Assembly (NCBI GenBank): GCA_964439595.1
Contig: CAYTOK010000015.1
Coordinates: forward strand, 1-56,921
Source: CAIJXB01 sp964439595
Lineage (GTDB): Bacteria; Chlamydiota; Chlamydiia; Chlamydiales; Rhabdochlamydiaceae
Length of the DNA: 56,921 bases
Direction of reading: 5' to 3'
The stretch's first letter is position 1. Every line of letters starts with the position of its first letter. The position numbers and the translations under genes were made by a program. Under the pieces are notes generated by a model that saw only the letters and a list, made by a program, of their open reading frames with translations, was not told where the DNA came from and made no database searches. This document shows positions 35,701-44,900 of the stretch, piece by piece.

Positions 35701-36399
35701 ATGCAAAAATTAGCCGCTTTCATAGTACTTTTCTTTTCTCCCTTAGGTCTTATCGCAAATAACATCAAAGACTTTCTTCCCCCTCACGCTGTAATCTTTG
35801 ATGTGGGGGCCAATATAGGAGACAAGACTTTCTATTACTTATCCCTAGGAGCTAGCACAGTTCTATGTATAGAACCTCATCCAGAAGTTGTACTATCTCT
35901 ACAAAACAGATATAAAGGAGACCCCCGCATTATTATTGAACCTCTAGGACTTTCTCATGAACCGGGTACTCTCCCTTTTTTTCCTGCTAAAAGTAATACT
36001 ATTTCCACGATGGCTAGTGATTGGAAGATGGGGCGCTTTAAAAATGAATGTTGGGAACCAGAAATACAAGTTTTAGTCACAACGCTAGATTTGATGATTG
36101 AAAAATATGGAACTCCTGATTTTTGTAAAATAGATGTTGAGGGATACGAGTGGAATGTTCTTATGGGACTTACAAAGCACATTCCCTATCTTAGCTTTGA
36201 GTTTGCCTATGAATTTTTATCCGCAAAAACAAAACCGTGTATTGATAGATTAACAAGCATAGGATTTACCCATTTTAATGTGGCTTTTGGTGAAAATCCC
36301 GAGTTTATTTTTGCCACATGGGTGGACGCAGAAACTTTATTTTCCTTTTTACAGAATTTACAAGATACCCTTTCTTGGGGAGATATCTATGCTAGGTAA
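35701..36399 (+). CDS. Exported FkbM-family methyltransferase
   Basis: A 232-residue protein with a signal peptide (MQKLAAFIVLFFSPLGLIA) and a complete FkbM domain: 'HAVIFDVGANIGDKTFYYLSLGASTVLCIEPHPEVVLSL' (SAM site), 'TTLDLMIEKYGTPDFCKIDVEGYEWNVLMGL' (FkbM signature with K-I-D-V-E-G) and 'PYLSFEFAYE'. FkbM enzymes O-methylate sugars and polyketides and are common in glycan loci. The domain is full length, so export of an intact enzyme is implied. Its last 11 bases overlap the start of the following GT-D gene, which indicates translational coupling. Confidence 0.88.
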   Translation: MQKLAAFIVLFFSPLGLIANNIKDFLPPHAVIFDVGANIGDKTFYYLSLGASTVLCIEPHPEVVLSLQNRYKGDPRIIIEPLGLSHEPGTLPFFPAKSNTISTMASDWKMGRFKNECWEPEIQVLVTTLDLMIEKYGTPDFCKIDVEGYEWNVLMGLTKHIPYLSFEFAYEFLSAKTKPCIDRLTSIGFTHFNVAFGENPEFIFATWVDAETLFSFLQNLQDTLSWGDIYAR

Positions 36400-37858
36400 A
36401 AAAATTTTCTTAGTTAGTATTCAGTTGTTGTTTTTTATAGTAGATATTCATGCTGAGTCAACCTTATTTCCAGAATTACAATTTCATGGGACGGAAGAGA
36501 CTTTAGGCAAAATCACGAATATAATTTTAAATAAGCAAAAAGGTGCTTATTTACGATTTGGGGATGGCGATGTTAATTTATCTTTAGGACAGCATGATGC
36601 CTTACAGCCGGCACAATATAAACTCATGTTAGAAATGCAAGAAGCTTTTCTCTTAAATGGACCCACTATTTTAAAAACTCTTCCTCTTTATTGCAGAGAA
36701 TTACATGGATATGAAGAAGGAATGTCACCGGGAAACCATGAAGCTCCCTATGAATGGTGCCTAGACATACTTCATAGGGTAAGTCCTTTATGGGGTTCTA
36801 CCATTACTGACGTATACTCTCACGCAGCCCTCCACTTTGCCTCTTCCCATAAGCAAGACCTATGTATACAATTTCTGAAATTCCTTAAAAAATCTCCCTG
36901 TTACATATTGGTTGGAAACGAAAATATCCCCAAAGAAATCAGAGATCTACTCTTTGGAGAAAATTGTATCTTTATTCCAACACCTTCAAGGCAATCTTAC
37001 GGGGCAATTGATCAGGTGGAACAAGAATGTCTAAAAATCATGAAAAATACAAATGATTATAAAGTCATCATCACTGCCATGGGATGCTCGGGAAGAGCTT
37101 TGCAAAAAAGGTTATGGGAAAAACTAGATAATGTGTTTTTATTTGACTTTGGAAGTGTTATGGATGCTATTTGTGGATGGAATACAAGAGCATGGATCGA
37201 AATAACACAATTTGATGAAAAGACCTTCATTAATAATTTAACCAGAAATATACACGTCGTATGTACTGCAGCCTTAATTAATTCTGATTTTGAAAATAGA
37301 AAACAAGAATATATTAAGACACTCAAAATATTAGATGAATACGGATACTCTAATCCTTATATTTTTGAAGCAGTCCAGCCTTTTGGCCCCACATTTTTAA
37401 ACGACTACTCCTCTCATGTCATCTATCCTAATGTCAATAACCCTTCTTTACGGAATAAAGGGGTCAATGAAGCGCGCTTATTAGCAGCTTCATTGACAAA
37501 TCTTCCTTTTCAAGATAATGACATAATCATAAAGATCACAGGCCGCTATTTTTTCACTTCAAATGCATTCCTTAAAATAGTAGAAGATAATCCAACAATA
37601 GATGCTTTTGTTAAAAAAGCTCCTGATGGTCAAATATATACGGGGTGCTATGCAATGCGCTATAAATTCTTTAAGGAAATGCTTGGACAATTAAATCTTA
37701 CACAAATGGAGCAAGAAATGCGCAATATTGAACAAGAGGTAGCAACCTATTTAAAAAAAATCATCGAAACACAAAACGCCAAGATTATGTACCTTGATAC
37801 TCTAGATCTTACTGCTACTATTTTTGGGGAAGGCAATAGAATAAGAATTCAGCTGTAA
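36389..37858 (+). CDS. Exported two-domain glycosyltransferase with a GT-D (DUF1792-like) domain
   Basis: The product is about 489 residues. The ATG after GGGGAG is chosen because it begins a signal peptide (MLGKKIFLVSIQLLFFIVDIHA); longer starts read into the previous gene. Residues 30-265 resemble the GT-D family first described for streptococcal adhesin glycosylation: 'KQKGAYLRFGDGDVNL' (the D-x-D/E metal site), 'ILVGNENIPKEIRDLLFG' and 'DYKVIITAMGCSGRALQKRLW'. Residues 275-480 form a second domain with 'IHVVCTAALINSDFENRKQEYIKTLKIL' and 'NDIIIKITGRYFF', a pattern seen in GT-A-like sugar transferases of capsule loci. A double transferase behind a signal peptide is uncommon. It ends the FkbM/fusion operon. 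Confidence 0.72.
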   Translation: MLGKKIFLVSIQLLFFIVDIHAESTLFPELQFHGTEETLGKITNIILNKQKGAYLRFGDGDVNLSLGQHDALQPAQYKLMLEMQEAFLLNGPTILKTLPLYCRELHGYEEGMSPGNHEAPYEWCLDILHRVSPLWGSTITDVYSHAALHFASSHKQDLCIQFLKFLKKSPCYILVGNENIPKEIRDLLFGENCIFIPTPSRQSYGAIDQVEQECLKIMKNTNDYKVIITAMGCSGRALQKRLWEKLDNVFLFDFGSVMDAICGWNTRAWIEITQFDEKTFINNLTRNIHVVCTAALINSDFENRKQEYIKTLKILDEYGYSNPYIFEAVQPFGPTFLNDYSSHVIYPNVNNPSLRNKGVNEARLLAASLTNLPFQDNDIIIKITGRYFFTSNAFLKIVEDNPTIDAFVKKAPDGQIYTGCYAMRYKFFKEMLGQLNLTQMEQEMRNIEQEVATYLKKIIETQNAKIMYLDTLDLTATIFGEGNRIRIQL

Positions 37859-37921
37859 AAAACACTTAACACAGGAGCTCGCATTCCTTAGAGGCAACCA
37901 CTCTGATTTTGCGTGTTAATT

Positions 37922-38917
37922 ATGAACCGTTTATTTTTATTATTTTATTTATCTATTGGCTGCAATATACTAGCAGCAACTAGTAATGCTATCATTAAAG
38001 AGAAAGTAATTATTTGTGGAAGTTGCAAAAATGTAGCAAGCTGTCTCCCTGTGATGATGCCTTCTATTGAAGAGATCGGAAATTTATTTATAGATTATAA
38101 AGTATTTGTCTATGAAAACAATTCTTCAGACTCTACAGTTTCTACTTTAAAGACCTGGGCCCAAAATAATCTTAAAGTCCATGTAATCTCAGAAAACTTT
38201 TCTCAACAGCAACTTTTCAACTTAAGTAAAGTTCACACATGGGATGGTCAACCTTTTAGAACGGAAGTAATTGCTCACGCTAGAAATACTTTGTTAGAAC
38301 ATGCTTTGCACCCAAAACTAGATGAATACTCCTATGTAATCATGTTGGATATGGACTTTCGATTCCCATTTGACACCCAAGGAATTATTGATTCTTTTAG
38401 ACAAACAATAGAATGGGACGCAATTTGCGCAAATGGAATAACAGATCAAAAAACGACATATGACAGATATGCCCTAAGAAACAAAGAAAAGCCTTTAGGC
38501 CCCGAGCTCTTAGGGGATGCTTGGTGGGATGACATACGAACAACTTCTATTAGTATAGAAAAAAATACACCCCTTGTGCCCGTTTATTCTGCCTTTGGAG
38601 GATTAGCCATCTATAAACGCGCCTCTATTAAAGGCTGTCACTATTCCGGCATCGTAACAAAAGAGCTGGAATCCTTAACAAGGAAAATTATTCTAGATAA
38701 CAATTCTCATTCTGAAATTGTAAAATATTTTAATAGAAATGACGCTGTTAATACCATTATTTTATTGAGTAATGAACCGGGCGCTCTAAAATGGATCTGC
38801 AATTCAGGGGGGTATGAGCTGCCTGTTTGTTGTGAACATGTTATTTTTCACGCTATGATGTTTCATAATAATCACGGAAAAATTTTTATAAACCCGAAAA
38901 TGGTTGTCCAATATTAG
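37922..38917 (+). CDS. Exported GT-A glycosyltransferase (CAP59/GT69-like pattern)
   Basis: A 331-residue protein with a signal peptide (about residues 1-19, MNRLFLLFYLSIGCNILAA). The domain opens with 'VIICGSCKNVASCLPVMMPSIEEIG' and 'YKVFVYENNSSDSTVSTLKTWA', then 'RTEVIAHARNTLLEHAL' and the D-x-D segment 'YSYVIMLDMDFRFP' near residue 143. This order recalls fungal alpha-1,3-mannosyltransferases (CMT1/CAP59, GT69), but the match is by eye and weak. 'SAFGGLAIYKRASI' is a typical acceptor-side glycine loop. A GTG three codons upstream is an alternative start. There is no terminator before the next gene, but that gene has its own promoter candidate. Confidence 0.68.
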   Translation: MNRLFLLFYLSIGCNILAATSNAIIKEKVIICGSCKNVASCLPVMMPSIEEIGNLFIDYKVFVYENNSSDSTVSTLKTWAQNNLKVHVISENFSQQQLFNLSKVHTWDGQPFRTEVIAHARNTLLEHALHPKLDEYSYVIMLDMDFRFPFDTQGIIDSFRQTIEWDAICANGITDQKTTYDRYALRNKEKPLGPELLGDAWWDDIRTTSISIEKNTPLVPVYSAFGGLAIYKRASIKGCHYSGIVTKELESLTRKIILDNNSHSEIVKYFNRNDAVNTIILLSNEPGALKWICNSGGYELPVCCEHVIFHAMMFHNNHGKIFINPKMVVQY

Positions 38918-38965
38918 CAAAATCAAAATAGCATGACCTTTCTAAAAACCATTTTAGACAACACC

Positions 38966-38974
38966 TGCTATAAT
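38966..38974 (+). promoter_or_regulatory. Extended -10 promoter element
   Basis: TGCTATAAT is a perfect extended -10 motif. No good -35 lies 17 bases upstream, which is usual for this promoter class. Transcription would start about 38981 and give a leader of about 113 bases carrying the hairpin described next. Confidence 0.4.
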
Positions 38975-39063
38975 TCTGCTTGTGTTTTTTTATTCTTTGC
39001 TTAAAATTCTGCATAGAAGGGACTTACCCCCGGAGAGTAGTCCATTAACAGTCACGCAAATAT

Positions 39064-39096
39064 AAGGAGCAGGGCGCTTGCCCTGTCATAAAAATG
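39064..39096 (+). promoter_or_regulatory. Ribosome site separated from ATG by a tight hairpin
   Basis: AAGGAG is followed immediately by CAGGGC-GCTT-GCCCTG, a perfect six-pair, GC-rich hairpin (39070-39085), and then eight bases before ATG. Linear spacing from the ribosome site to the start codon is 24 bases, too long for normal initiation, but folding the hairpin brings it to eight, which is close to optimal. Initiation may therefore need the hairpin to be folded. Confidence 0.55.
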
Positions 39097-39777
39097 AAAT
39101 TAAAAAAAACTATTTTAATCCAGCTTGCCTTAACTTGTTTTTCAATAGCAAGCGCTAACACCGCTGAAACTGAAAATCTAAAAGATTTATACGAGTACTA
39201 TTGCCATACGCAAAGCGATATCCAGGGACATATTCCCAGACTGAAAAAACTCGCTACAGAATGTTCTTCTGTTATTGAAATAGGCGTACGAAGTATGGTG
39301 TCTACATGGGGGATTTTACAAGGTCTATCTGAAAATCCCTCTACTACTCGCTCTTATATAGGAGTTGACTTATACCTTCCTCCTATACAAACACTTAATC
39401 TAGCGAGAAAACTAGCAAATGACAATAAAGTGTTTTTTACCTTTTTACAAGGAAATGATATGACCTTAGAGCTCCCTTCTACAGAGCTTCTTTTTATAGA
39501 TTCTTTACACACTTATTGTCATTTAACCTATGAATTAGAAAAATTTTCTCCAAATGTAACAAAATACATTGTTATGCATGATACCAGTGATCCTTGGGGA
39601 GGCACTGATGAACATGAATATACAGGCGATTATTCTGAATATCCCCCCTATTTTAATCGAAATAAGCGGGGCCTTTGGCCAGCTGTAGAAGACTTCTTAG
39701 TTCGACATCCCGAATGGAAGTTAGAAGCAAGATACTTTGATTATCATGGCTTAACAATTCTCAAACGAGTTAATTAA
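39094..39777 (+). CDS. Exported class I methyltransferase-like protein
   Basis: A 227-residue protein with a signal peptide (about residues 1-22). The core has 'SSVIEIGVRSMVSTWGILQGL' as motif I near residue 60, 'SYIGVDLYLPPIQTL', 'ELLFIDSLHTYCHLTYELEKF' and 'KYIVMHDTSDPW', an order shared with Methyltransf_24-type proteins, where Asp and His residues form a metal site. It is therefore related to, but shorter than, the exported methyltransferase at the left of the fusion operon. It is probably transcribed from its own promoter with an unusual structured ribosome site, and it ends at a strong bidirectional terminator. Confidence 0.72.
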   Translation: MKLKKTILIQLALTCFSIASANTAETENLKDLYEYYCHTQSDIQGHIPRLKKLATECSSVIEIGVRSMVSTWGILQGLSENPSTTRSYIGVDLYLPPIQTLNLARKLANDNKVFFTFLQGNDMTLELPSTELLFIDSLHTYCHLTYELEKFSPNVTKYIVMHDTSDPWGGTDEHEYTGDYSEYPPYFNRNKRGLWPAVEDFLVRHPEWKLEARYFDYHGLTILKRVN

Positions 39778-39794
39778 GAGTTTTATTTATAAAA

Positions 39795-39823
39795 AGGGGG
39801 CTTTGTTTTTTTGCTGCCCCCCT
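39795..39823. terminator. Bidirectional GC-rich terminator
   Basis: AGGGGGC and GCCCCCCT flank a T-rich loop between convergent genes. It is followed by TAATTTTTTATAA on the plus strand, and five A before the left arm give a T run on the minus strand. One extra C in the right arm bulges. Confidence 0.75.
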
Positions 39824-39829
39824 AATTTT

Positions 39830-40627
39830 TTATAATCCTTTTTGCACTTTTTCCCAGTCAATGCATGGAGAAGCGTATTCCACCTCTAAATGTGTAGACC
39901 AACCAGGGATAGAAGAAATCAAAAATTTACCTAGAGAGCCTAACATGCAAAATTTTGCATGATCAGCAGTCACGTCTAAATTTAAAGAATATTCTCTATG
40001 AATAGCCAAGTCTTGCATAAAGGTCTTAAATTTCATTGCATAAGTATTTGTTGTTGATGGAGTCACTCTCCAATGGCAAGAATTCGTGTGATAAATCTTG
40101 GATGTAAGAGTATGATACATAGGGTAAAAATATTTATCCTTATGGTCATATAGAGTTACATAAGAAACTTCGGGCACAGAAAAGCCTTCCAAAAGGATCT
40201 CTGTCCAGTTTGCACGATGTAGGTAATCATCCTCAACAATATAAATAATCGTTTCAGGATCAAGTGATAATCCAGCTATATAATCAATAAGCTGTAAAAA
40301 AGACTTGGCTTCTGATCCTGCTTTAATCTCAATAATGGGATAGCCTTGTTGTCTTTTAATGAAATGCTCTCCATTCATCGGATAAAAAGTATCAAGAAAA
40401 AAAGTAATATTTGCAAGGTCCTTATTGACCGTTCTTAGTAAATTTTTATGACACTCTTCCCTAGAAAACCAAGAAAATCGCGTTTTATTTTGGCTTACCG
40501 CAGAAAAATGGCAATGCCGCACGAATACTTCTATTTTAGGAGTTGCACCATAAAAGTAACAAGGGATAAAAAATAAGAACAAAAAAAACACGTTTACTTT
40601 ACTGCTAAATTTATTTATTAATTTCAT
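39830..40627 (-). CDS. Exported putative GT-A glycosyltransferase
   Basis: A 265-residue protein with a basic N-terminus and a signal peptide ending near residue 27 ('FFIPCYFYG'). The body contains 'ANITFFLDTFYP', 'ETIIYIVEDDYLHRANWTEIL' with a likely metal-binding E-D-D, 'VSYVTLYDHKDKY' and a distal 'LDVTADHAKFCML'. The strand-acidic-loop pattern and the 'VEDDYLH' segment are those of a GT-A sugar transferase, but I cannot place it in a numbered family. It follows the next gene on the same strand by 24 bases, so the two probably form an operon read from the right. Confidence 0.62.
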   Translation of the reverse strand: MKLINKFSSKVNVFFLFLFFIPCYFYGATPKIEVFVRHCHFSAVSQNKTRFSWFSREECHKNLLRTVNKDLANITFFLDTFYPMNGEHFIKRQQGYPIIEIKAGSEAKSFLQLIDYIAGLSLDPETIIYIVEDDYLHRANWTEILLEGFSVPEVSYVTLYDHKDKYFYPMYHTLTSKIYHTNSCHWRVTPSTTNTYAMKFKTFMQDLAIHREYSLNLDVTADHAKFCMLGSLGKFLISSIPGWSTHLEVEYASPCIDWEKVQKGL

Positions 40628-40651
40628 TGTTTCCTTAATTTTATATAGTTA

Positions 40652-41461
40652 TTAAAATAAAACCGTTTTGTTATAGAAAAATTCTAATAGTGTTTTATGA
40701 ATCGACAAATCTACTTCCAGCCGAGTAGGCGGCGGGGTAATAATTCTAAAATGAAATACGTCTGTTGGTATGTTTTGTTTTGTGTTTATCCAATCTTGCA
40801 AACTGTAAATTTCTCGAAATCTACTTGCTTGAATAGGTATTTTATTTTCGGCAAAATAGTCTGCAATAGCAACATCATCCACATTAAACGGATTTTCAGG
40901 AGACAGATCAAAAAACCGGCTTGAATTGCTGACAAGCATTTTAGCTAAATCGGTAGACATAATAATACCAGCTCCACACACCCACCCAGCTTCATGTCCG
41001 GGGAACCCATGTCCATGATGAATTCCAGCATAAAACCTTTGAGAGGGGGCTTTTATTAAAAAATCTAAAAGATTAGGTAAGACAAAAAATGAAGATAAAT
41101 TGGTTCTTAATACGTAGCTAAATTCATCCAATCTTGGCAGCAGAGCTTCCAAAGATAATAAAGTCTTATTAAGAAGTCCGGGGGTTAAACTCTCTTGAGT
41201 TTTTGACCAAATCACATCTTGTTCTATATAAAATTTTGTAGGTAAAAGAGGGTTTCCTCTTATAAAATAACATTCAAAAGACTCTGGATAGAGATGCATA
41301 TATGATCTCCAAACTTTTTGAAGGCCTTCATACACAGGAAGATTATCGGAGCAAATAATTAAAACTAAAGTTTTTGGTTTATTTTTGTTTATTGTATGAG
41401 CTGTACCAGAATTGAATATAGCACATAAAAAAACAATGGTACTAATTATAAAAGCATTCAT
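40652..41461 (-). CDS. Exported glycosyltransferase-like protein lacking an obvious D-x-D
   Basis: The product is about 269 residues with a signal peptide (MNAFIISTIVFLCAIFNSGTAHT); an ATG nine codons earlier is equally possible and neither has a clear ribosome site. The fold suggests a GT31/fringe-like GT-A enzyme: 'LVLIICSDNLPVYEGLQKVWRSY', 'EFSYVLRTNLSSFFVLPNLL', 'EAGWVCGAGIIMSTDLAKML' and 'NVDDVAIADYF'. The position that normally holds D-x-D reads T-N-L-S, so metal binding may differ or the protein may be inactive or have a lectin-like role. It is the last member of the exported-transferase series; beyond it lies the recBCD operon. Confidence 0.6.
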   Translation of the reverse strand: MNAFIISTIVFLCAIFNSGTAHTINKNKPKTLVLIICSDNLPVYEGLQKVWRSYMHLYPESFECYFIRGNPLLPTKFYIEQDVIWSKTQESLTPGLLNKTLLSLEALLPRLDEFSYVLRTNLSSFFVLPNLLDFLIKAPSQRFYAGIHHGHGFPGHEAGWVCGAGIIMSTDLAKMLVSNSSRFFDLSPENPFNVDDVAIADYFAENKIPIQASRFREIYSLQDWINTKQNIPTDVFHFRIITPPPTRLEVDLSIHKTLLEFFYNKTVLF

Positions 41462-41488
41462 TTTTTTAATAGCGTAAAGAGATTCCAT

Positions 41489-41961
41489 TTTTTAGAAATG
41501 AAACAAAAACGCTCCCCCTTTTGTGGGTTAAGATTAATACAATTCTTTTGGCTAAAAAACCTTGCCCCAAGGTGCCTTATAGACACATTCTTTTCAAGAC
41601 AAAATTTTTCACCTTTAAAATGTAGGTGTCTTGTTTTCTTTAAAAAAAAATGGAAAGAAGAGCTAGTTTTTTTCTGGAAGAATAGCTCTATTGATAAAGA
41701 GTAAAAGGATGCTTTTCTTTTTTAAACTTTTTGCTTTATGTAATGCTTCTTGGCTAGAAGTTTTTATAGGCAAAAGAACGATTAAAAACATTAATAAAAG
41801 ATAATCTCTTTGATTTAATAAATTTTGTAAAAACAAAGCATGCCTATAGTAATCGCATAGAATTTCTTCTTGAATTTTTTCGGTTACCAGAAAGTCCCAA
41901 ATAGTTTTTTTATTGGCAAAATATATTTGCCCTTTGTCTTAAGAGAAGTTATCCTATGTAG
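41489..41961. other. Gene-free boundary between exported-transferase block and recBCD
   Basis: About 470 AT-rich bases. A 68-codon plus-strand frame exists, but it is rich in Phe, Lys and Cys, has no ribosome site and no family look. Near the right end GGCAAA-ATATA-TTTGCC (41915-41931) is a small perfect palindrome before the recC start, too weak for a confident terminator. The region must contain the recC promoter, but I could not single it out. Confidence 0.45.
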
Positions 41962-44900
41962 ATGGAAAAAAGACCTGTTGTATATTTTAGTAACCAGATG
42001 GAGAAGCTGGCAGAAGCTTTAGGAGAGGAGCTTTTTAAGCCAGGAGCAGATCCTTTTGCTAAAAGGATTGTTCTTCTGCCTCATCATAGCTTAAAGTCTT
42101 ATCTTAGCTCTTTTTTTGCTAATCATCCTAAATGGAATATTTCTATAGCAGTCGAGTATAAGACTCTTTTAGAGGGGGTAATGACTCTTTTGGAGGGAGA
42201 AAAAAAAGGTCAATTCCCTTCTAAGCTGGGAATTTCTTTTGCTATAGAAGAAGCTCTTTCTCAAATTATGCCGGAAGAAGAAAAACAGAAAATTCTTTGG
42301 ATGGCTAAAGAGCTTTCTACTATTTTTTATGAATATAGTATTTTCGAGCCAAAAGCTTTGAGTAAATGGCTTCTAGCTTCCGGATGGAAGCAGGATCTTT
42401 GGAATAAGTTATTTTCTTCCGAGGGAAAATGGAAGGCTCTTGTCGATGTTTTATCTCATAAAGATCCTATTGATATTCCCGTTCATCTATTTGGCTTTGC
42501 TAGCTTACCTGGTCATTTCTTTGACTTTTTTTGTAGATCAAAGGTGCATTTTTATTTTTTGTCCCCAAGTAAGATGTTTTGGGAGGATCTTTGTAGTGAT
42601 AAAGAGCGGATTTATTTAGAAAAGAAGATGATAGGAAATAGGGTGCAGCTCCATGTACAAGAGCAGCTCAGTTTTCTTTTAAAACAAACGCACCCACTTT
42701 TAGCTAATTGGGGAAGAGTCGGAAGGAATCTTTTAACGCGCTTTGGGAAGATGGAGTGTTATTTAGAAGAAGAGTATGTGGATTTACCGGGAGGATCTTT
42801 GCTTTCTTTTCTACAGAAGAGCCTTTTAGATTTGGAAGATGCTTTTGAAAAGCAAGAGGTGTCAAAGGAAGATACTTCTTTTTTATGTATTTCAGCTTCT
42901 TCTAAATTGAGAGAAGTAGAGGTTCTTTTGGAGACTATTAAGGAACTTCTTCTTGTAACAGAAAGAGAGCCTAAAGACATTTTAGTTTTTAGCTCGAATT
43001 TAGAAGCCTATATTCCATATATACACTCTGTTTTTGGAGGAGTGGACTGTCCTTTTAGCTATTCTATGCATGGACTATCTGCTTCTACTTTTGCTCAGGA
43101 GGCTCAAGGGATAGAGTTTTTCTTTTTTTTAGCAGAGTCTCGTTTTACTAAAAAAGAGCTTTTCCGTTTTTTTTCCTTTCCTTCCGTTATGGAAAAGTGG
43201 GGGTTTAGCTCAAAGGATCTTAGCTTATTGCGCAAATGGGTAGAAAAAGCGCATATTCTTTGGGGCCTTTCTTCGGAGCATAGAAGGGATTGCATAGAAA
43301 ATATTTGGCCTAAAGAAGTGGAAGCTTTTTCTTTAGAAGAGGAAGGTTCTTGGGCTGAGGGACTAAAAAGGCTTATTTTAGGCCTTGCTATAGACCCTTC
43401 CGGGATTTTTTATGAAGAAATCCCCGTGCAGCCCATCCCTGTTATAGAGTGGGTAGAAGCTGAGCTTTTAGGTAGATTTATGGAAGCTATTTTTAACCTG
43501 CAGGAGGTTGTAAGTTCTATTTATCAGGAGGGGGGCAAAACTCTAGAGATGTGGGTTTCTTTGGTAAGAAAGTGGCTCGATACTTTTTTTGCTAGCTCGA
43601 AAATAGGAGACGCTCTAGTAAGAGATTTGAAGGCTTTGCAAGAAGAGGTATCTAGTGAACAGGCCTTTTCTTTTGAGAGTTTTAAACGGGCATTACAATC
43701 TTGCCTTGAGGCTAAGAAAGAATCTTTCCAAAGCTCTCATCTTCAAGCTATAAAATTTCTTCCTTTAGAGATGGGTGGAAGCTATCCTTCTAAAATAATT
43801 TATGTGCTTGGCTTTGACGAGGAGTCTTTCCCCAAAAAAGAGATTAGATCTTGTTTGGACGAAAGTGGAGGAGTGAGGGAACTTTCTTCTATAGCAGATC
43901 AAAGCAGGTATCTTCTTTTAGAGCTCCTTGTAAATGCAAGAGAGTGTTTGGTTTTTAGCTACGAGAGGGTGTCTTCACAAGATCAAAAACAGCAAGGTCC
44001 TTCTAGACTTCTTGAAGAGATTATGAGTTATATAGATTTGCGCTATTTTTTTGCGGACCTATTAGACAAGCCTTCTGTTTTTTTTACAAGGCACCATCCT
44101 GCTGTTTCTTTCGCTAAAGAGTATTTTGAGCAAAATAGTCTTTTTACCTCTTTTTCGACATTTTCTTTAGCAAAAAGGTATTATGGAGGGACAAAAGAGC
44201 CTTTAAAGTTTTTTTTCCCTTCTTGGCAAGAGGAGATTGGCGAGAAGATTATAGAAAAAGCGCCCAGGGTTGTACAAATTCGAAAAATAGAAGATTTTGC
44301 TAAAAACCCTGTTCGGTTTTACTATAAAGAAGTTTTAGGAGTTTTTTTTGATTTTACTTTACCAGAAGATGAGGAGTTTTTTTTAAGTCCTCTTGTTAAG
44401 TCTCGTATAAAAAAGAATGCTTTAAAGTGCTCCTTAGAAAATGGTGCTGCTATAGCAGCAAGAAGAGGGGAGATCCCTCTTGGAAGACTTGGGGTAATTG
44501 GAGTACAAGAACTTGAAGAAGAGCTTTTTACTTGGAAGGAAAATCTAACACTTTTTGCTCTTCAAGAGTCTGATTTATTTTCTATAGAATTTACTTCAGG
44601 AGTGTCTCAGATCGTAAAGGAAAAAGGCCGAGTGATTTGTCCTCCGATTTTTCTAGAAGTAGAAGGTATTGGCGAGGTTGCGATAGAGGGGAAGATTTAT
44701 CCGGTTTCTTCTAAAGGGTTTCTTTGGCTTGGTAAAAAAAAGAAAGAAGATTATCCCATTTTATGGCCTTCTTATTTGCTTTTTTTATGTGTAGCAAAAG
44801 AGAAAGAGCTGGGTTTTGCAGAGGAATGTCTTTTGCTTGAAGAGGGGAAGGTTTTTCCTATCCACCCTGAAAATCCTCTGCTGGAGCTTTCTAAATATAT

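Noticed and set aside
41498..41704. Plus-strand 68-codon frame before recC
   Set aside because: No ribosome site, biased Phe/Lys/Cys composition, no family look; more likely chance in an AT-rich gap.
41915..41931. Palindrome GGCAAA-ATATA-TTTGCC before recC
   Set aside because: Short and AT-rich without a T run; not enough for a terminator or operator call.
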